NCBI GenBank assembly: GCA_030642005.1
Contig: DAOWOP010000001.1
Span: 1-46,498 of the forward strand
Direction: 5' to 3'
DNA: 46,498 bases
Source: Planctomycetales bacterium
GTDB lineage: Bacteria > Planctomycetota > Phycisphaerae > SM23-33
Position numbers and translations under genes: made by a program. How positions within the stretch are numbered: the stretch's first letter is position 1; the number at the start of each line of letters is the position of its first letter. Below are positions 18,282 through 26,816 of this stretch, piece after piece. The notes beneath the pieces are model-generated. The model did not search any database, was not told where the DNA came from, and worked only from the letters and a program-made list of their open reading frames with translations.

Positions 18282-21200
18282 ATGAGTCGGCACAATGACC
18301 TTGTGGAGGACTACCTGCAGGATGGCGGGCAGTTGTCAGAGGCAGTGATGGTTGAGAATCTGGAACAGTGCGAACCTGAAGACCTGAACGGGGATGCAGC
18401 CCTCGCGATCTCTAAGATCGCTGAGGACCAACGTGGCCTCTATGAGCGTGAGCCGAGAGAGCTGATCAGCCACTATAACCGCGAGACGAGTGCGCTCGAT
18501 GGTTACCGGGGTCGCCAGATCCTAGAGCTGCTCCAGAATGCAGACGACGCCGGTGCTGATCTCGCGGATGGCTCCCAAGTCGTTTTTGCCTTGGATCGCC
18601 ATCATCTTGTTGTTGCCAACACGGGAACACCGTTCACTTACGACGGGCTGATGTCACTGGTCATCAGTGATTGCAGTCCGAAGCAGCTTGAGCAGAATCG
18701 CTTCATTGGCTGCAAAGGATTGGGCTTTCGGGCCGTGTTGACGTGGACTGAACGGCCCTTGATTGTCAGTGGCTCGCTTCAGGTGTATTTTGACCGTCAG
18801 GCAGCGACTCGCTATGTCGAATCGTTGGCCCAGGACGGTTCAAGGCCCAACCGCGTAGATGATTACCACCGCTCGGTTGGTCGTTGGCCAGTTCCAGTGA
18901 TGCGATTTCCTTTGGTGCCAGCAAACGACCACCCAGACCTTCGGGTTGTACAGCGGTTCCAAGCGAGGGGGTTTACTACGGTAGTCGTATTACCGCTGCC
19001 TGAAGGAGATCGAGGCGATGAAGTGTTCGCGGAAGCTGAGGAACAGCTGACAGAACTACCCTCTGCAGCGTTGCTCTTCTGCCGGCACTTGGTCGATGTT
19101 AAAATCGAAGGCGCTGTGACAAGAAACTGGCTCTTGATCCGCGAGGAAGTAGACCACGAGAGGTCAAGGGTCATTATCTCCGATGGTGAGCAGAGTACTA
19201 CTACTTACTGGGATATCTACCGGCGATCAGGAAGGGTGCCACCAGAGGCCGATACCGAGTCCACAGGTGGCCGGCAGGAGTATGAAACAGGAGTTGCTGT
19301 ACCCGAAACAACAGACGCACCATACGACCGGAACGCTCTTTGTGTGTTTTTTCCCACCCGCGAACGCCTGCCATGCCCGCTTATCTTCCACGCAACGCTC
19401 GAGACAACGGAAGACCGAAATCGGATTGTCGATCACGCATCGAATCGCTATGTCCTGAAGGCATTAGCGGCGCACTTGGCCAGCGTTCTTGAGCAGGAGT
19501 CGCAGGGCGAAGATTCACATAGGCCCTTACGACTGCTGAGCGGAATCGAGAACGCCGACCCTGAACTCGTGAGGTTGGGCTTCGTCGAAAGCGCGAAACA
19601 AGCCGTGCGGGACACGCGGTTATTTCCCCGTCTCGACGGTCGTTTGGAAACAGCCGACAACACGGTTCTTCCGCCGCATGACGTATGGGCCGATGTGGCG
19701 GACGCCAGATGGTTCCCGGAAATGCTAGTGCTACCCTCGAACGAACGAACTGTGGACCTTGTGCGTTGGTTGGGGCTCTCGTGGCTGGACCGGGATTCTC
19801 TGAAGTTGCGTCTGCGGACGATGGTCGCGGCGGCTGAGCCTGAACGAGCGGGCACAACGCTTGGCCAACTGGTTGATGCGAACCAGCTGCGCTCTATTGG
19901 AGTCAATGGCTTTCTGCTGGAACGGCAGGGCTGTCCTGTTGCCGAAGGTGAAGAGTGTTTCTTCACGCCGACCGAGGAGTTGCCGCCACTGCCAGCATGG
20001 GCGCAAGGCGTGCGATTCCTGGATGCCGCTTTTCAGCGTGCGCTGTTGCAGGCATCCGGCCACTCGTCCCTTCGCGGCCTGGCCGGCGAGATGGAGCGAA
20101 ACGCGGCCAAGGTATCCGAGTACCGATTCGACACTGTGGCGCGTGCGATCATTTCACCCCTGAATTTGGATAGCGAATTGCCCGATGCCGAGCGAGTGCA
20201 ACGCTGGCGAGAGATCTTGGCATGGCTGCTTCGGGCGTCTGAGGGTTCGCGGCAAGTTCTTTCGCAGCTACCGGTCAATGTCGTGACGGCTAAAGGCACA
20301 CTAAAGCGAGCAACTTCTCTATACCTCTCTGGCGAATACCAACGTGGTCGACTCGTGGCCCGTCTGTACGGGCCGCTCGATGAGGACGACTTCGTGGCGA
20401 AGCCTGAAGGATTGGGCTTGTCCGAACTCGGCGAGGTAGAGGTGGAGGAGTTCCTGATCGCCCTTGGGGTCCATGCAACGCCACGGTCTACATCACTATC
20501 CACCACCTATAGTCGGCCGAATGTGGACTACCGCGCTTTCCGCGAGTTCGTGGTGGATAGCCTTCCATTCCCGATCTCCGTGCGATCAAAGCTGTGCGAA
20601 TCGCCAAGCGATGTGCGCAGCCACTGCAGCAGTTACCAGATCAAGGGTGTGAACGTACCTGATCGGTTCCTACGCATACTCAAAGAGGGAGATCCCGTCG
20701 CCGTCATGGCCTACCTGATGTCTGAACAGCAGACAGTCTTGTCTGCCGAGAACATCGAGAGCGCATGTTTCCAGGCCACGATTGAAAATGAACGGAACTA
20801 CCGGGATGATCACGCCGTGCCCATCCCCAACCCGGTGCTGCATTGGCTTAGAGAGACCCCATGGGTGCCAGGCCAAGATGGTGAGCGGCATCGTCCCGCT
20901 GAGATCATGCTGAGCCGCATCGGCCTGAGGGTGCTGCCCAGCGTGTACTGCCGACATGCGATTGATCACCGTAATGAGATGCTGGCCTCGCGGGGTGGCA
21001 AACAGGCCATGGACGCGGTCTTGTGTCGTCTCGGGGTTGTGGCATCGCTGGAGACGATGGCGAGTGAGCAGGTCTACGACCTCCTCCTGTCTTTGCCCGA
21101 GCGCGACCCGCAAGGACAATCCGTCTCGGCGATCTACCGCACGTTCCTGGAGTCGAATATCACCGCCGAGGACGGTCCCAACCGCTCGGAGTTTCTGCGG

Positions 21201-22628
21201 AACGGCAAGGTGTGGGCCAGGTATCAGGGCGAAGGCCATTTCCTGCCTGTAGCGCAGGTGCGGTACAACGCGAACGTCACTTTGCCAGACGCAGTCGTGT
21301 CACGCATAGCTCTGCTCGACCTGCCACGGCGTCGTAACGCCACGGCGGTGAAGCAGTTGCTCGACGTCAAGCCGCTGTCGTCAGGGGAAGTCGCGTTGGA
21401 AGTCGTCCAAGACGACACCGAGTACGACGTCCACAGCGAAGATGCCAACGCATTCTTGCGGCGGTGCATCCCGTACATATACGCGCTGCGACTCGGCAAG
21501 AAGATAGACGATGATTTCCGAGAGCGTAACTTGCTCAAGCGCACGTCACTATACGTCTGCAATTGCCTGGCGGTTCGCGTGTCGATTGAGGGGCAAGAGC
21601 CGGAAACGCTGATCTTGGATCATGCTAAAGACCACATCTGCATCGAATCACAACTCTACCTTGTGGGTCAATATGATCCGGATGGGGCGGGGGCGACAAG
21701 CTTCTGGTTGTCCGTGGCTGGACTTGTTGCAGAGGCCCTTGGGACCGACATTGCGGCCGAAGTCAGTGCTGTGCTCCGTTGCCGATCAGAGCGTGAAATG
21801 CAAGAGGTCGTGGAAGGGCTCCTCGGGCCGGAGGCAGGTGGGAAACTTGAGGAGGCACGACGGCGGTTCGATGACTGGGATATCGTGGGAGACGATGAGG
21901 ACATGGTCATCATACCTCCAAGCCCTGAGCCTGACCAGCCAGGAGAAGAAGGGAAAAAGAGCGACGAGGGAGGTGACGAGAAGACGGAGGGAAAAACAGC
22001 GGGACAAGACGACGAAAGCGGCGGTGAGGATGAGAATGAGGCTGGTGGCAAAGCCGGCACCGAGTCTGATCAGCGGTTCACAACAACCAGCCCCCCAGAC
22101 CGCAAGTCGAAGAAGAAGCGACGCCTTGTGATCAACCGCCATGGCGGCGGAACTGGCGGCGGTGGTCACGGACCTGTTGCGACGGAGAGTGTTACGTTCC
22201 AAATCGTGGAAGCCTTTGAGCGCCAAGATGGGGAAGGTAGGTTTGTGATCGACGTGAGCCATATTCGCGGAAGCGAGGGGTTCGGCTGTGACCTGCTCAG
22301 CATGAGTTCCGAGGATGTGAAAGAGAAGGCTCTTGCCAGCGGGGAGATCTCCGAGGGCGAAGTAGACAGGTTCATCGAGGTGAAGGGACGGAGTTCACGA
22401 ACAGGCGAGGTAGAACTTACAGAGAACGAATACCGCGCCGCCGAGAGGCTCGGAAACCGGTATTTTCTCTATCGTGTGTTCGTGGACCCAAGTGATTCGT
22501 CTGTGTACGAAGTCGCCGTGCTCCAGAACCCGGTTCGTTCTTCCGCAACGCGAACGGTGACGCGCTTCGATTTAAGCAAGGGTTCCGGGGCAGTCTGGTA
22601 CGCCCTCGAGGAGGTTACGGAAGAATGA
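18282..22628 (+). CDS. Giant sacsin/HSP90-like ATPase with C-terminal DUF3883-type nuclease-like domain
   Basis: This 1448-aa protein starts with a GHKL ATPase of the sacsin type: N-box ILELLQNADDAGA (N86), the VVANTGTPF G1-like segment near 111-119 and GCKGLGFRAVL near 143-153. The centre (about 250-1180) is a large region I cannot assign, probably helical/beta repeats. A hydrophilic low-complexity linker rich in E, D, G and K follows (about 1215-1290). The C-terminus carries a DUF3883-like domain with FIEVKGRSS (E1366, K1368), LTENEY and YFLYRVF, a PD-(D/E)xK-like arrangement. Such ATPase plus DUF3883 proteins are common in defence islands; DNA or RNA cleavage is inference. The start has no strong Shine-Dalgarno sequence. 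It follows the response regulator after 141 bp. Confidence 0.85.
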   Translation: MSRHNDLVEDYLQDGGQLSEAVMVENLEQCEPEDLNGDAALAISKIAEDQRGLYEREPRELISHYNRETSALDGYRGRQILELLQNADDAGADLADGSQVVFALDRHHLVVANTGTPFTYDGLMSLVISDCSPKQLEQNRFIGCKGLGFRAVLTWTERPLIVSGSLQVYFDRQAATRYVESLAQDGSRPNRVDDYHRSVGRWPVPVMRFPLVPANDHPDLRVVQRFQARGFTTVVVLPLPEGDRGDEVFAEAEEQLTELPSAALLFCRHLVDVKIEGAVTRNWLLIREEVDHERSRVIISDGEQSTTTYWDIYRRSGRVPPEADTESTGGRQEYETGVAVPETTDAPYDRNALCVFFPTRERLPCPLIFHATLETTEDRNRIVDHASNRYVLKALAAHLASVLEQESQGEDSHRPLRLLSGIENADPELVRLGFVESAKQAVRDTRLFPRLDGRLETADNTVLPPHDVWADVADARWFPEMLVLPSNERTVDLVRWLGLSWLDRDSLKLRLRTMVAAAEPERAGTTLGQLVDANQLRSIGVNGFLLERQGCPVAEGEECFFTPTEELPPLPAWAQGVRFLDAAFQRALLQASGHSSLRGLAGEMERNAAKVSEYRFDTVARAIISPLNLDSELPDAERVQRWREILAWLLRASEGSRQVLSQLPVNVVTAKGTLKRATSLYLSGEYQRGRLVARLYGPLDEDDFVAKPEGLGLSELGEVEVEEFLIALGVHATPRSTSLSTTYSRPNVDYRAFREFVVDSLPFPISVRSKLCESPSDVRSHCSSYQIKGVNVPDRFLRILKEGDPVAVMAYLMSEQQTVLSAENIESACFQATIENERNYRDDHAVPIPNPVLHWLRETPWVPGQDGERHRPAEIMLSRIGLRVLPSVYCRHAIDHRNEMLASRGGKQAMDAVLCRLGVVASLETMASEQVYDLLLSLPERDPQGQSVSAIYRTFLESNITAEDGPNRSEFLRNGKVWARYQGEGHFLPVAQVRYNANVTLPDAVVSRIALLDLPRRRNATAVKQLLDVKPLSSGEVALEVVQDDTEYDVHSEDANAFLRRCIPYIYALRLGKKIDDDFRERNLLKRTSLYVCNCLAVRVSIEGQEPETLILDHAKDHICIESQLYLVGQYDPDGAGATSFWLSVAGLVAEALGTDIAAEVSAVLRCRSEREMQEVVEGLLGPEAGGKLEEARRRFDDWDIVGDDEDMVIIPPSPEPDQPGEEGKKSDEGGDEKTEGKTAGQDDESGGEDENEAGGKAGTESDQRFTTTSPPDRKSKKKRRLVINRHGGGTGGGGHGPVATESVTFQIVEAFERQDGEGRFVIDVSHIRGSEGFGCDLLSMSSEDVKEKALASGEISEGEVDRFIEVKGRSSRTGEVELTENEYRAAERLGNRYFLYRVFVDPSDSSVYEVAVLQNPVRSSATRTVTRFDLSKGSGAVWYALEEVTEE

Positions 22629-22869
22629 GGCTGTGCTGCTGCCACGGCCTTGCCCTCGCTGTCACCGGTGCCATGCCAAATCTGTTGCGGTGCCACTGCA
22701 GTGCCATGACAGTGCCAACGATGGATGGCACCAGTGCCAACGAATCGAGAGCGCATCGAGACGCCTGATCGGCGGAACTTCAGGCCGAAATCGGTCGATT
22801 CGCCGAGGCGCTACGAGTCCCGCACTTAACCTCCAGTAAACGGGTTACACAACCCGTCTCAACTCGAAC

Positions 22870-22901
22870 AAAGGCCCGCTTGAGCAATCCGGCGGGCCTT
22901 T
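22870..22901 (+). terminator. Rho-independent-type terminator after the sacsin-like gene
   Basis: AAAGGCCCGC (22870-22879) pairs perfectly with GCGGGCCTTT (22892-22901) around a 12-base loop. The stem is GC-rich and ends in T residues on the + strand; the A run at the other side makes it usable in both directions. Confidence 0.75.
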
Positions 22902-22960
22902 CGTATATCCCTATGACACAAAGACCTTTGCGCGTTTGGCCGCACCCGCTCTCCGTTTAA

Positions 22961-23156
22961 TCGCGTGATACGCCTACCCGCCCGTCCAGCCCAAAATCCC
23001 TCAAAATCGTCTCGAAGTCTCGAAATCGCGTGACGAGGTGCAAACTCGTCCCGTGATTGTATGTGGCTGTCGAAAGGCCACTTACAGCAAATGCACATTT
23101 TCGAGTTTTTTACGAAAATGTCAGTAGGCGAGGGGATGAAAACCCTCGTCCCGTGA
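22961..23156. repeat. Four TC(G/C)CGTGA words with associated stem-loops
   Basis: TCGCGTGA occurs at 22961-22968 and 23026-23033, TCCCGTGA at 23049-23056 and 23149-23156. The last two belong to identical 12-mers CTCGTCCCGTGA exactly 100 bp apart, each preceded by a small stem whose right arm is the CTCG part: GACGAG/CTCGTC (23032-23037, 23045-23050) and CGAGGG/CCCTCG (23129-23134, 23143-23148). A third hairpin ACATTTTCG/CGAAAATGT (23095-23121) lies between them. Confidence 0.55.
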
Positions 23157-23170
23157 CGTTTACAGTGCCA

Positions 23171-23205
23171 AAAAGCGCTCACATGATCGTCATGTGAGCG
23201 CTTTT
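23171..23205. terminator. Perfect 16-bp hairpin, probable bidirectional terminator
   Basis: AAAAGCGCTCACATGA (23171-23186) and TCATGTGAGCGCTTTT (23190-23205) are perfect inverted copies around a TCG loop. The A-run and T-run ends suit termination in either direction. It isolates the kinase gene from what lies upstream and could be the 3' end of a small RNA from the repeat region. Confidence 0.75.
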
Positions 23206-23315
23206 CCCATCCTCCACGACGGGCCGATGGCACCGGTGCCATATCTGCAATACTGCCGGGCTTCTTTTGGCGGCGGATTCGGAGCCAGCCATCCGACGCT
23301 ATCCCAGAAAACATC

Positions 23316-23344
23316 TTGACGCATGAGGCTACGAGATCGACAAT
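23316..23344 (+). promoter_or_regulatory. Sigma-70-like promoter of the protein-kinase operon
   Basis: TTGACG (23316-23321) and GACAAT (23339-23344) are separated by 17 bp. Transcription would begin near 23351, giving a leader of about 40 bases before the ATG at 23392. The position rules against an upstream start at 23323. Confidence 0.55.
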
Positions 23345-23391
23345 ATCATATGGTAGATTGCACTCTCCCCCGGGCGAAGGAATGGTATTCA

Positions 23392-24237
23392 ATGGATATC
23401 GACTGGCTCCAGAAGCGGTTCCCCGACTTGACCAATTTCGTCCCCTTGGCTCCAAGCGGGCAGAAGGAGGTATTTGCTGCGGATCACAAGACTGAGGGCG
23501 CAGTGGTGCTTAAAATATTCAAGCCGGGGTCTAACGCCGAGCGCATCCAACGAGAGATGCAATCACCGCTCAAGATGAGAAGTTCACGCATACCGACGAT
23601 ATACGAGTTGGGCCGAACAGATTCGCCTACCGGCGAGATCGTCTGGCTCCGAGAGAAGAAGGTTGAAGGCCAGAGCCTGAGGGAAATACTTAAGGCGAAG
23701 GGCAAGCTCGACGAGGGGACCACCATCAGGATTGGCCTCCATGTCATTGATGTGCTGGCTGCCGCCGAGGTCGCGAGCGTGGTTCATCGCGACATAAAGC
23801 CTGGCAACATCATCATTGCCATGGACGGCAGCGCGTGGGTAATCGATTTCGGGCTGGCGCGTCATCTCGATCAGGAGTCACTGACGCCTACCGTGGACAA
23901 ACTAGCTCCCTGCACGCCCGGCTACGCGCCCGTCGAGCAATTCACAAACCAGAAACACAACATCGACGCTCGAGCTGACCTGTTCGCAACGGGCGTGACT
24001 CTCTACGAGTGCCTTGAGGGTGAGAATCCGTTCCTCAAGGGAGTGATAGACTGGAAGGAAGCATTCGGTCGTGTTATGAACATGAAGATGCCCAGGATCG
24101 GAACCAGCGGTGTGTCGGAAGAGTTCGTCGATCTTGTCGACTCGATGACACGCACAAAGGCGGAACACCGCCCAGCTACGGCGGCGGTGGCGTTGCAGTG
24201 GATCAGAGAAATCGCCATGGCGCATAAGATCATCTAG
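23392..24237 (+). CDS. Hanks-type Ser/Thr protein kinase
   Basis: The 281-aa protein is a compact eukaryotic-like kinase with no membrane segment or sensor domain. Visible landmarks are the ATP-anchoring lysine K41 in VVLKIF, the catalytic loop HRDIKPGN with D134, the DFG motif with D152, and TPGYAPVEQF in the activation/P+1 region. The glycine-rich loop is poorly conserved (PSGQKEVFAAD). The ATG at 23392 is chosen because GAAGG lies 11 bases upstream and a promoter lies at 23316-23344. The next gene begins 18 bp later with its own good Shine-Dalgarno sequence, so the two form an operon. Small free kinases of this type in defence islands act by phosphorylating host or phage proteins (Stk2-like logic); that role here is inference. 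Confidence 0.92.
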   Translation: MDIDWLQKRFPDLTNFVPLAPSGQKEVFAADHKTEGAVVLKIFKPGSNAERIQREMQSPLKMRSSRIPTIYELGRTDSPTGEIVWLREKKVEGQSLREILKAKGKLDEGTTIRIGLHVIDVLAAAEVASVVHRDIKPGNIIIAMDGSAWVIDFGLARHLDQESLTPTVDKLAPCTPGYAPVEQFTNQKHNIDARADLFATGVTLYECLEGENPFLKGVIDWKEAFGRVMNMKMPRIGTSGVSEEFVDLVDSMTRTKAEHRPATAAVALQWIREIAMAHKII

Positions 24238-24255
24238 CTCATAAGGAAAACTCCC

Positions 24256-25488
24256 ATGGATTTTTACCTCCAGTTTGCGTACCAGATGCAGGTGGTTTGC
24301 TGCGATCTCATCCAAGAGTGGGGTGGCGGCACAGTCATCATGAGCCCCCGCGACTGCAAGCCGCTGGGTGAGGATAAGTCCGGCGAGTTGGAGAAGCATG
24401 CGGCGTCCATTCGTGTTGTCGGAGGGAGAATCCTGATCGATCCGCAGTTTTACAGGCCAGAGTCGGACCACAAGGTTCTCACGTCGCACGCCTATTGGCC
24501 TGATAAATATGACAGCGTCGAGTTCTGGGAGAAGAGGGATGAGCCGGACTACGGCGAGCTGCTCAAGAGGCTTGGGGAGTTAAACGCCAAGGTTGAAGCA
24601 TCGGCCATCATCTTGCCCGGTACGCTGGCCACAGTGGTCGATGACGAATGGCTCGCTCGTCAGTCAAGGATGATCGGGGCCGCGCGCATGGAATACGGTG
24701 ATGATGAGGAGTTGCTGGCGACGGTGGCTCTCTCTGCCGACGCGGTTAGGTCCGCTGATCAGGTCCACGCCATTCTGGCGGCAGCGGGCGATTGGAGGGT
24801 GCAGGGGATATACCTGATCTGCGAGCACCCAGACGGACAATATTTGGTCGAGAACGATGCTTGGATTGCCAACATCCTTGACTTGACGGCTGGATTCCGT
24901 CTTCGCGGGCAGAGCGTTGTGATCGGCTACGCGAACCAACAAATGTTGGTCGCCGCCTGCGCATCGGTTACCGCCATCGCCTCCGGCAGCCATAAGATGA
25001 AGCGGCAGTTCTCGTCGTCCACGATGATGGAGAAGGACGGCGATGATGTCATGAGGCAAGCGACGTGGTACTATTGCCCACAAGCGTATTCTGAATTCAA
25101 GATCCCGCGTCTGGATTCGGCGAACTTGCAGAAGGTGTTGGGCAAGCTCCGGCATCCAGAAGATATGGGGGTCTGCCACGCTGACGTCCTGTTCGCTGGC
25201 GCACAGCCGTCCACGGTAGGTTTCAGGCACAAGCTGTCGTTCAAGCACTACCTCGGATCCCTCCACGCGCAATCGTTAGCACTCAGGAAGGCCACATTCA
25301 ACGATACGGTTCAAGTATACAGGGGCTCTCTCGATGCTGCAGAAAAGTTACTGAAGGAACTACAGGCCAAGCGCATCCGAGCGGAGGAACGTAGTTTCTT
25401 ACCAGCCGTCGACCCCACGCACGTTGGCGTCAATATGTTGGTCGAAGACCGAGGTGCGATGCTTCGGCATGTGTGGCCAAATCTGTAG
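24256..25488 (+). CDS. Unknown protein paired with the Hanks-type kinase
   Basis: I do not recognise this 410-aa protein. It has no signal peptide or membrane segment. The sequence has an alternating hydrophobic strand/helix pattern (AIILPGT, GIYLICEHP, SVVIGYANQQML, ASVTAIASG) that would suit a TIM-barrel-like fold, and a few motif-like places such as DPQFYRPESD and WYYCPQAYSEF. AAGGA lies about 8 bases before the ATG and the gene follows the kinase after 18 bp, so it is most likely the kinase's substrate, inhibitor or effector. Its last 59 bp overlap, tail to tail, the end of the minus-strand gene at 25430, which is unusual and may mark the island's edge. Confidence 0.6.
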   Translation: MDFYLQFAYQMQVVCCDLIQEWGGGTVIMSPRDCKPLGEDKSGELEKHAASIRVVGGRILIDPQFYRPESDHKVLTSHAYWPDKYDSVEFWEKRDEPDYGELLKRLGELNAKVEASAIILPGTLATVVDDEWLARQSRMIGAARMEYGDDEELLATVALSADAVRSADQVHAILAAAGDWRVQGIYLICEHPDGQYLVENDAWIANILDLTAGFRLRGQSVVIGYANQQMLVAACASVTAIASGSHKMKRQFSSSTMMEKDGDDVMRQATWYYCPQAYSEFKIPRLDSANLQKVLGKLRHPEDMGVCHADVLFAGAQPSTVGFRHKLSFKHYLGSLHAQSLALRKATFNDTVQVYRGSLDAAEKLLKELQAKRIRAEERSFLPAVDPTHVGVNMLVEDRGAMLRHVWPNL

Positions 25489-26338
25489 AGGCAACACGGG
25501 CATGACATGCCCATTCGTTGAACAACCATGACGCGTAGGAACCGGGCAACTTTGCCTTCTCGGCCCGGATCACTGGCCGGCGCATCGGCGTATCACATGT
25601 GAGCAGCCCGACACCCGTTTGCCTCAATTCAATCTCTAACTCGGCGGACTTTGGTACCCCCGGAAGGAGCAAATAAGACTCTGACGCGAACCAGCGGTTA
25701 AGAAATGCCTGTTCTAGGCCAGGTCGCCATGATCCAACCTTCGCCTCAATAGCGACTATGCGCCTGACGGCCATTAGCTTCCTAGGCCTCTGGGCTTGCC
25801 ATCGGTCCCGGGCACACCGCACTAGACCCATTGACTCCAGTTTGCGCAGGGCGCTACGAAGACCTACTGGGAACAAGAAACTGAGCCGAGCCTGATCCTC
25901 ACTCCCGCAGGTGGCCAAGTGGTGAAGCACGCAGATATCATGCTTGCTGAGGCCAGTTCGCCGAAAGCTCCATTCGCTGGCAGCGGCAGAGTCCAGATAA
26001 ACGATCACTAAGTCTGGAAACCCCGTCTCGAGTCGGGGTTCGACGAACACCAATCGCACCTGCCCGTTTGGTGCCGGTGCCAAGTTGCTCCGAATGAACG
26101 CATCCACAAGCTCCTTTTCCTGCCCCTCCGTCACCCGACGGTGGTAGAGCCCAGCGCCACGTAGCGAGGGGAAGTATTCGATTGTCTCTGCGGAAATCGC
26201 AATCATGGTGCGTCCTGTCTCGTCTCCGGTTACCGAACCGCCAGTTTCCTGAAGCTTATCGTAACGCCGCTGTAGCCGTTTGGGAAGAATCTGGCCCGCA
26301 CGCATCATCGACCGTTTGATTGCCCGATGATTAGCCAT
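25430..26338 (-). CDS. PD-(D/E)xK-like protein with internal winged helix
   Basis: This roughly 302-aa protein has P108-D109 (GFPDLVIVYLD) and E198-x-K200 (IVAIEAKVGSW), which fits the active-site pattern of PD-(D/E)xK nucleases, followed by a helix (EQAFLNRWFASESYLLLP) typical of the fold. Between the two half-sites lies a winged-helix-like segment (about 130-180: LSKHDICVLHHL, then LRSALRKLESMGLV). It overlaps the upstream ParB-like gene; the ATG at 26338 is taken, but 26308 (ATGATG nested with the neighbour's stop) is also plausible. No strong ribosome site decides. It may be a restriction-like enzyme or a mobile-element protein. The C-terminal end runs into the convergent gene and may not be original. 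Confidence 0.6.
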   Translation of the reverse strand: MANHRAIKRSMMRAGQILPKRLQRRYDKLQETGGSVTGDETGRTMIAISAETIEYFPSLRGAGLYHRRVTEGQEKELVDAFIRSNLAPAPNGQVRLVFVEPRLETGFPDLVIVYLDSAAASEWSFRRTGLSKHDICVLHHLATCGSEDQARLSFLFPVGLRSALRKLESMGLVRCARDRWQAQRPRKLMAVRRIVAIEAKVGSWRPGLEQAFLNRWFASESYLLLPGVPKSAELEIELRQTGVGLLTCDTPMRRPVIRAEKAKLPGSYASWLFNEWACHARVASTDLATHAEASHLGLRPTY

Positions 26339-26772
26339 TGTTGTCGCTGCTTCTGCCAACACGCCGGCAGATTCTTGTGCAACTTGCTCAAACTGATCCC
26401 ATCCGGCTCATCACCCCGCAGGATGGCCTCGATGATGTCGGGGGCGAGGGATGTCAGACGGAGCATCCGCCCGGCGTAGGTGCGGTCAACGGCGAGGGCT
26501 TGGGCCAGGTTTTCGACGCCAGCGTACTGGCCGGATTCGAGTTGCTCCTGCCAGCGGTGGGCCTTGGCGATGGCCTCGATGAGCGTCTGGTTGGCGTCGC
26601 GTTCGGGCGTCGGCGCGGCGGCTGGCTCGCCGTCGGTCAGTATCATCTGCCTGCCGTTGCGGCGGCGGAACCGCACGGGGATATGGACCACCACGGCTTG
26701 GCCTTCGCGTCGGACGCGGAGGCCCGGGTAGCGGCGTTTTTGTTCGTTCTCGATAACGGCCGTGTCATGCAT
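26305..26772 (-). CDS. ParB/KorB-like HTH protein, probably mobile-element associated
   Basis: The 155-aa protein has an N-terminal basic strand-rich part (YPGLRVRREGQAVVVHIPVRFRRRNGR) and a C-terminal HTH of the ParB/KorB type (about 95-140: GVENLAQALAVDRTYAGRMLRLTSLAPDIIEAIL). The ATG at 26772 is preferred over the longer reading from 26805 because GAGGA lies 8 bases upstream. Proteins of this kind are often found beside large serine recombinases in planctomycete genomes (my recollection, not checked), and no recombinase is present here. The stop overlaps the next minus-strand gene, so the two are probably co-translated. Confidence 0.65.
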   Translation of the reverse strand: MHDTAVIENEQKRRYPGLRVRREGQAVVVHIPVRFRRRNGRQMILTDGEPAAAPTPERDANQTLIEAIAKAHRWQEQLESGQYAGVENLAQALAVDRTYAGRMLRLTSLAPDIIEAILRGDEPDGISLSKLHKNLPACWQKQRQQWLIIGQSNGR

Positions 26773-26816
26773 TTGCTCGTTCCTCGATTGGCTGGAGTTC
26801 ATCAACGATTTGCCGG

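Larger units (their letters stand above)
22629..23315. other. Gene-poor, repeat- and hairpin-rich gap in the defence island
   Basis: No convincing protein gene is visible. The first 200 bp are full of TGCCA/TGGCA words and look like decayed coding sequence. A 7-bp hairpin (ACGGGTT/AACCCGT, 22840-22857) precedes a terminator at 22870-22901. The middle carries four TC(G/C)CGTGA words and two small stem-loops, then a near-perfect hairpin at 23171-23205. A 14-bp palindrome TGGCACCGGTGCCA lies at 23228-23241. A structured RNA, a recombination relic or a regulatory region are all possible. Confidence 0.6.

Noticed and set aside
22629..22850. Decayed end of an integrase or transposase
   Set aside because: The TGCCA-rich sequence looks like relic coding DNA, but no recombinase motif can be read in any frame.
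22959..23160. CRISPR array
   Set aside because: The repeats are only 8-12 bp, irregularly spaced and without unique spacers of constant length; no cas genes are present.
23323..23391. Longer N-terminus of the protein kinase
   Set aside because: It would overlap the probable -35/-10 region at 23316-23344 and has no ribosome site; the ATG at 23392 does.
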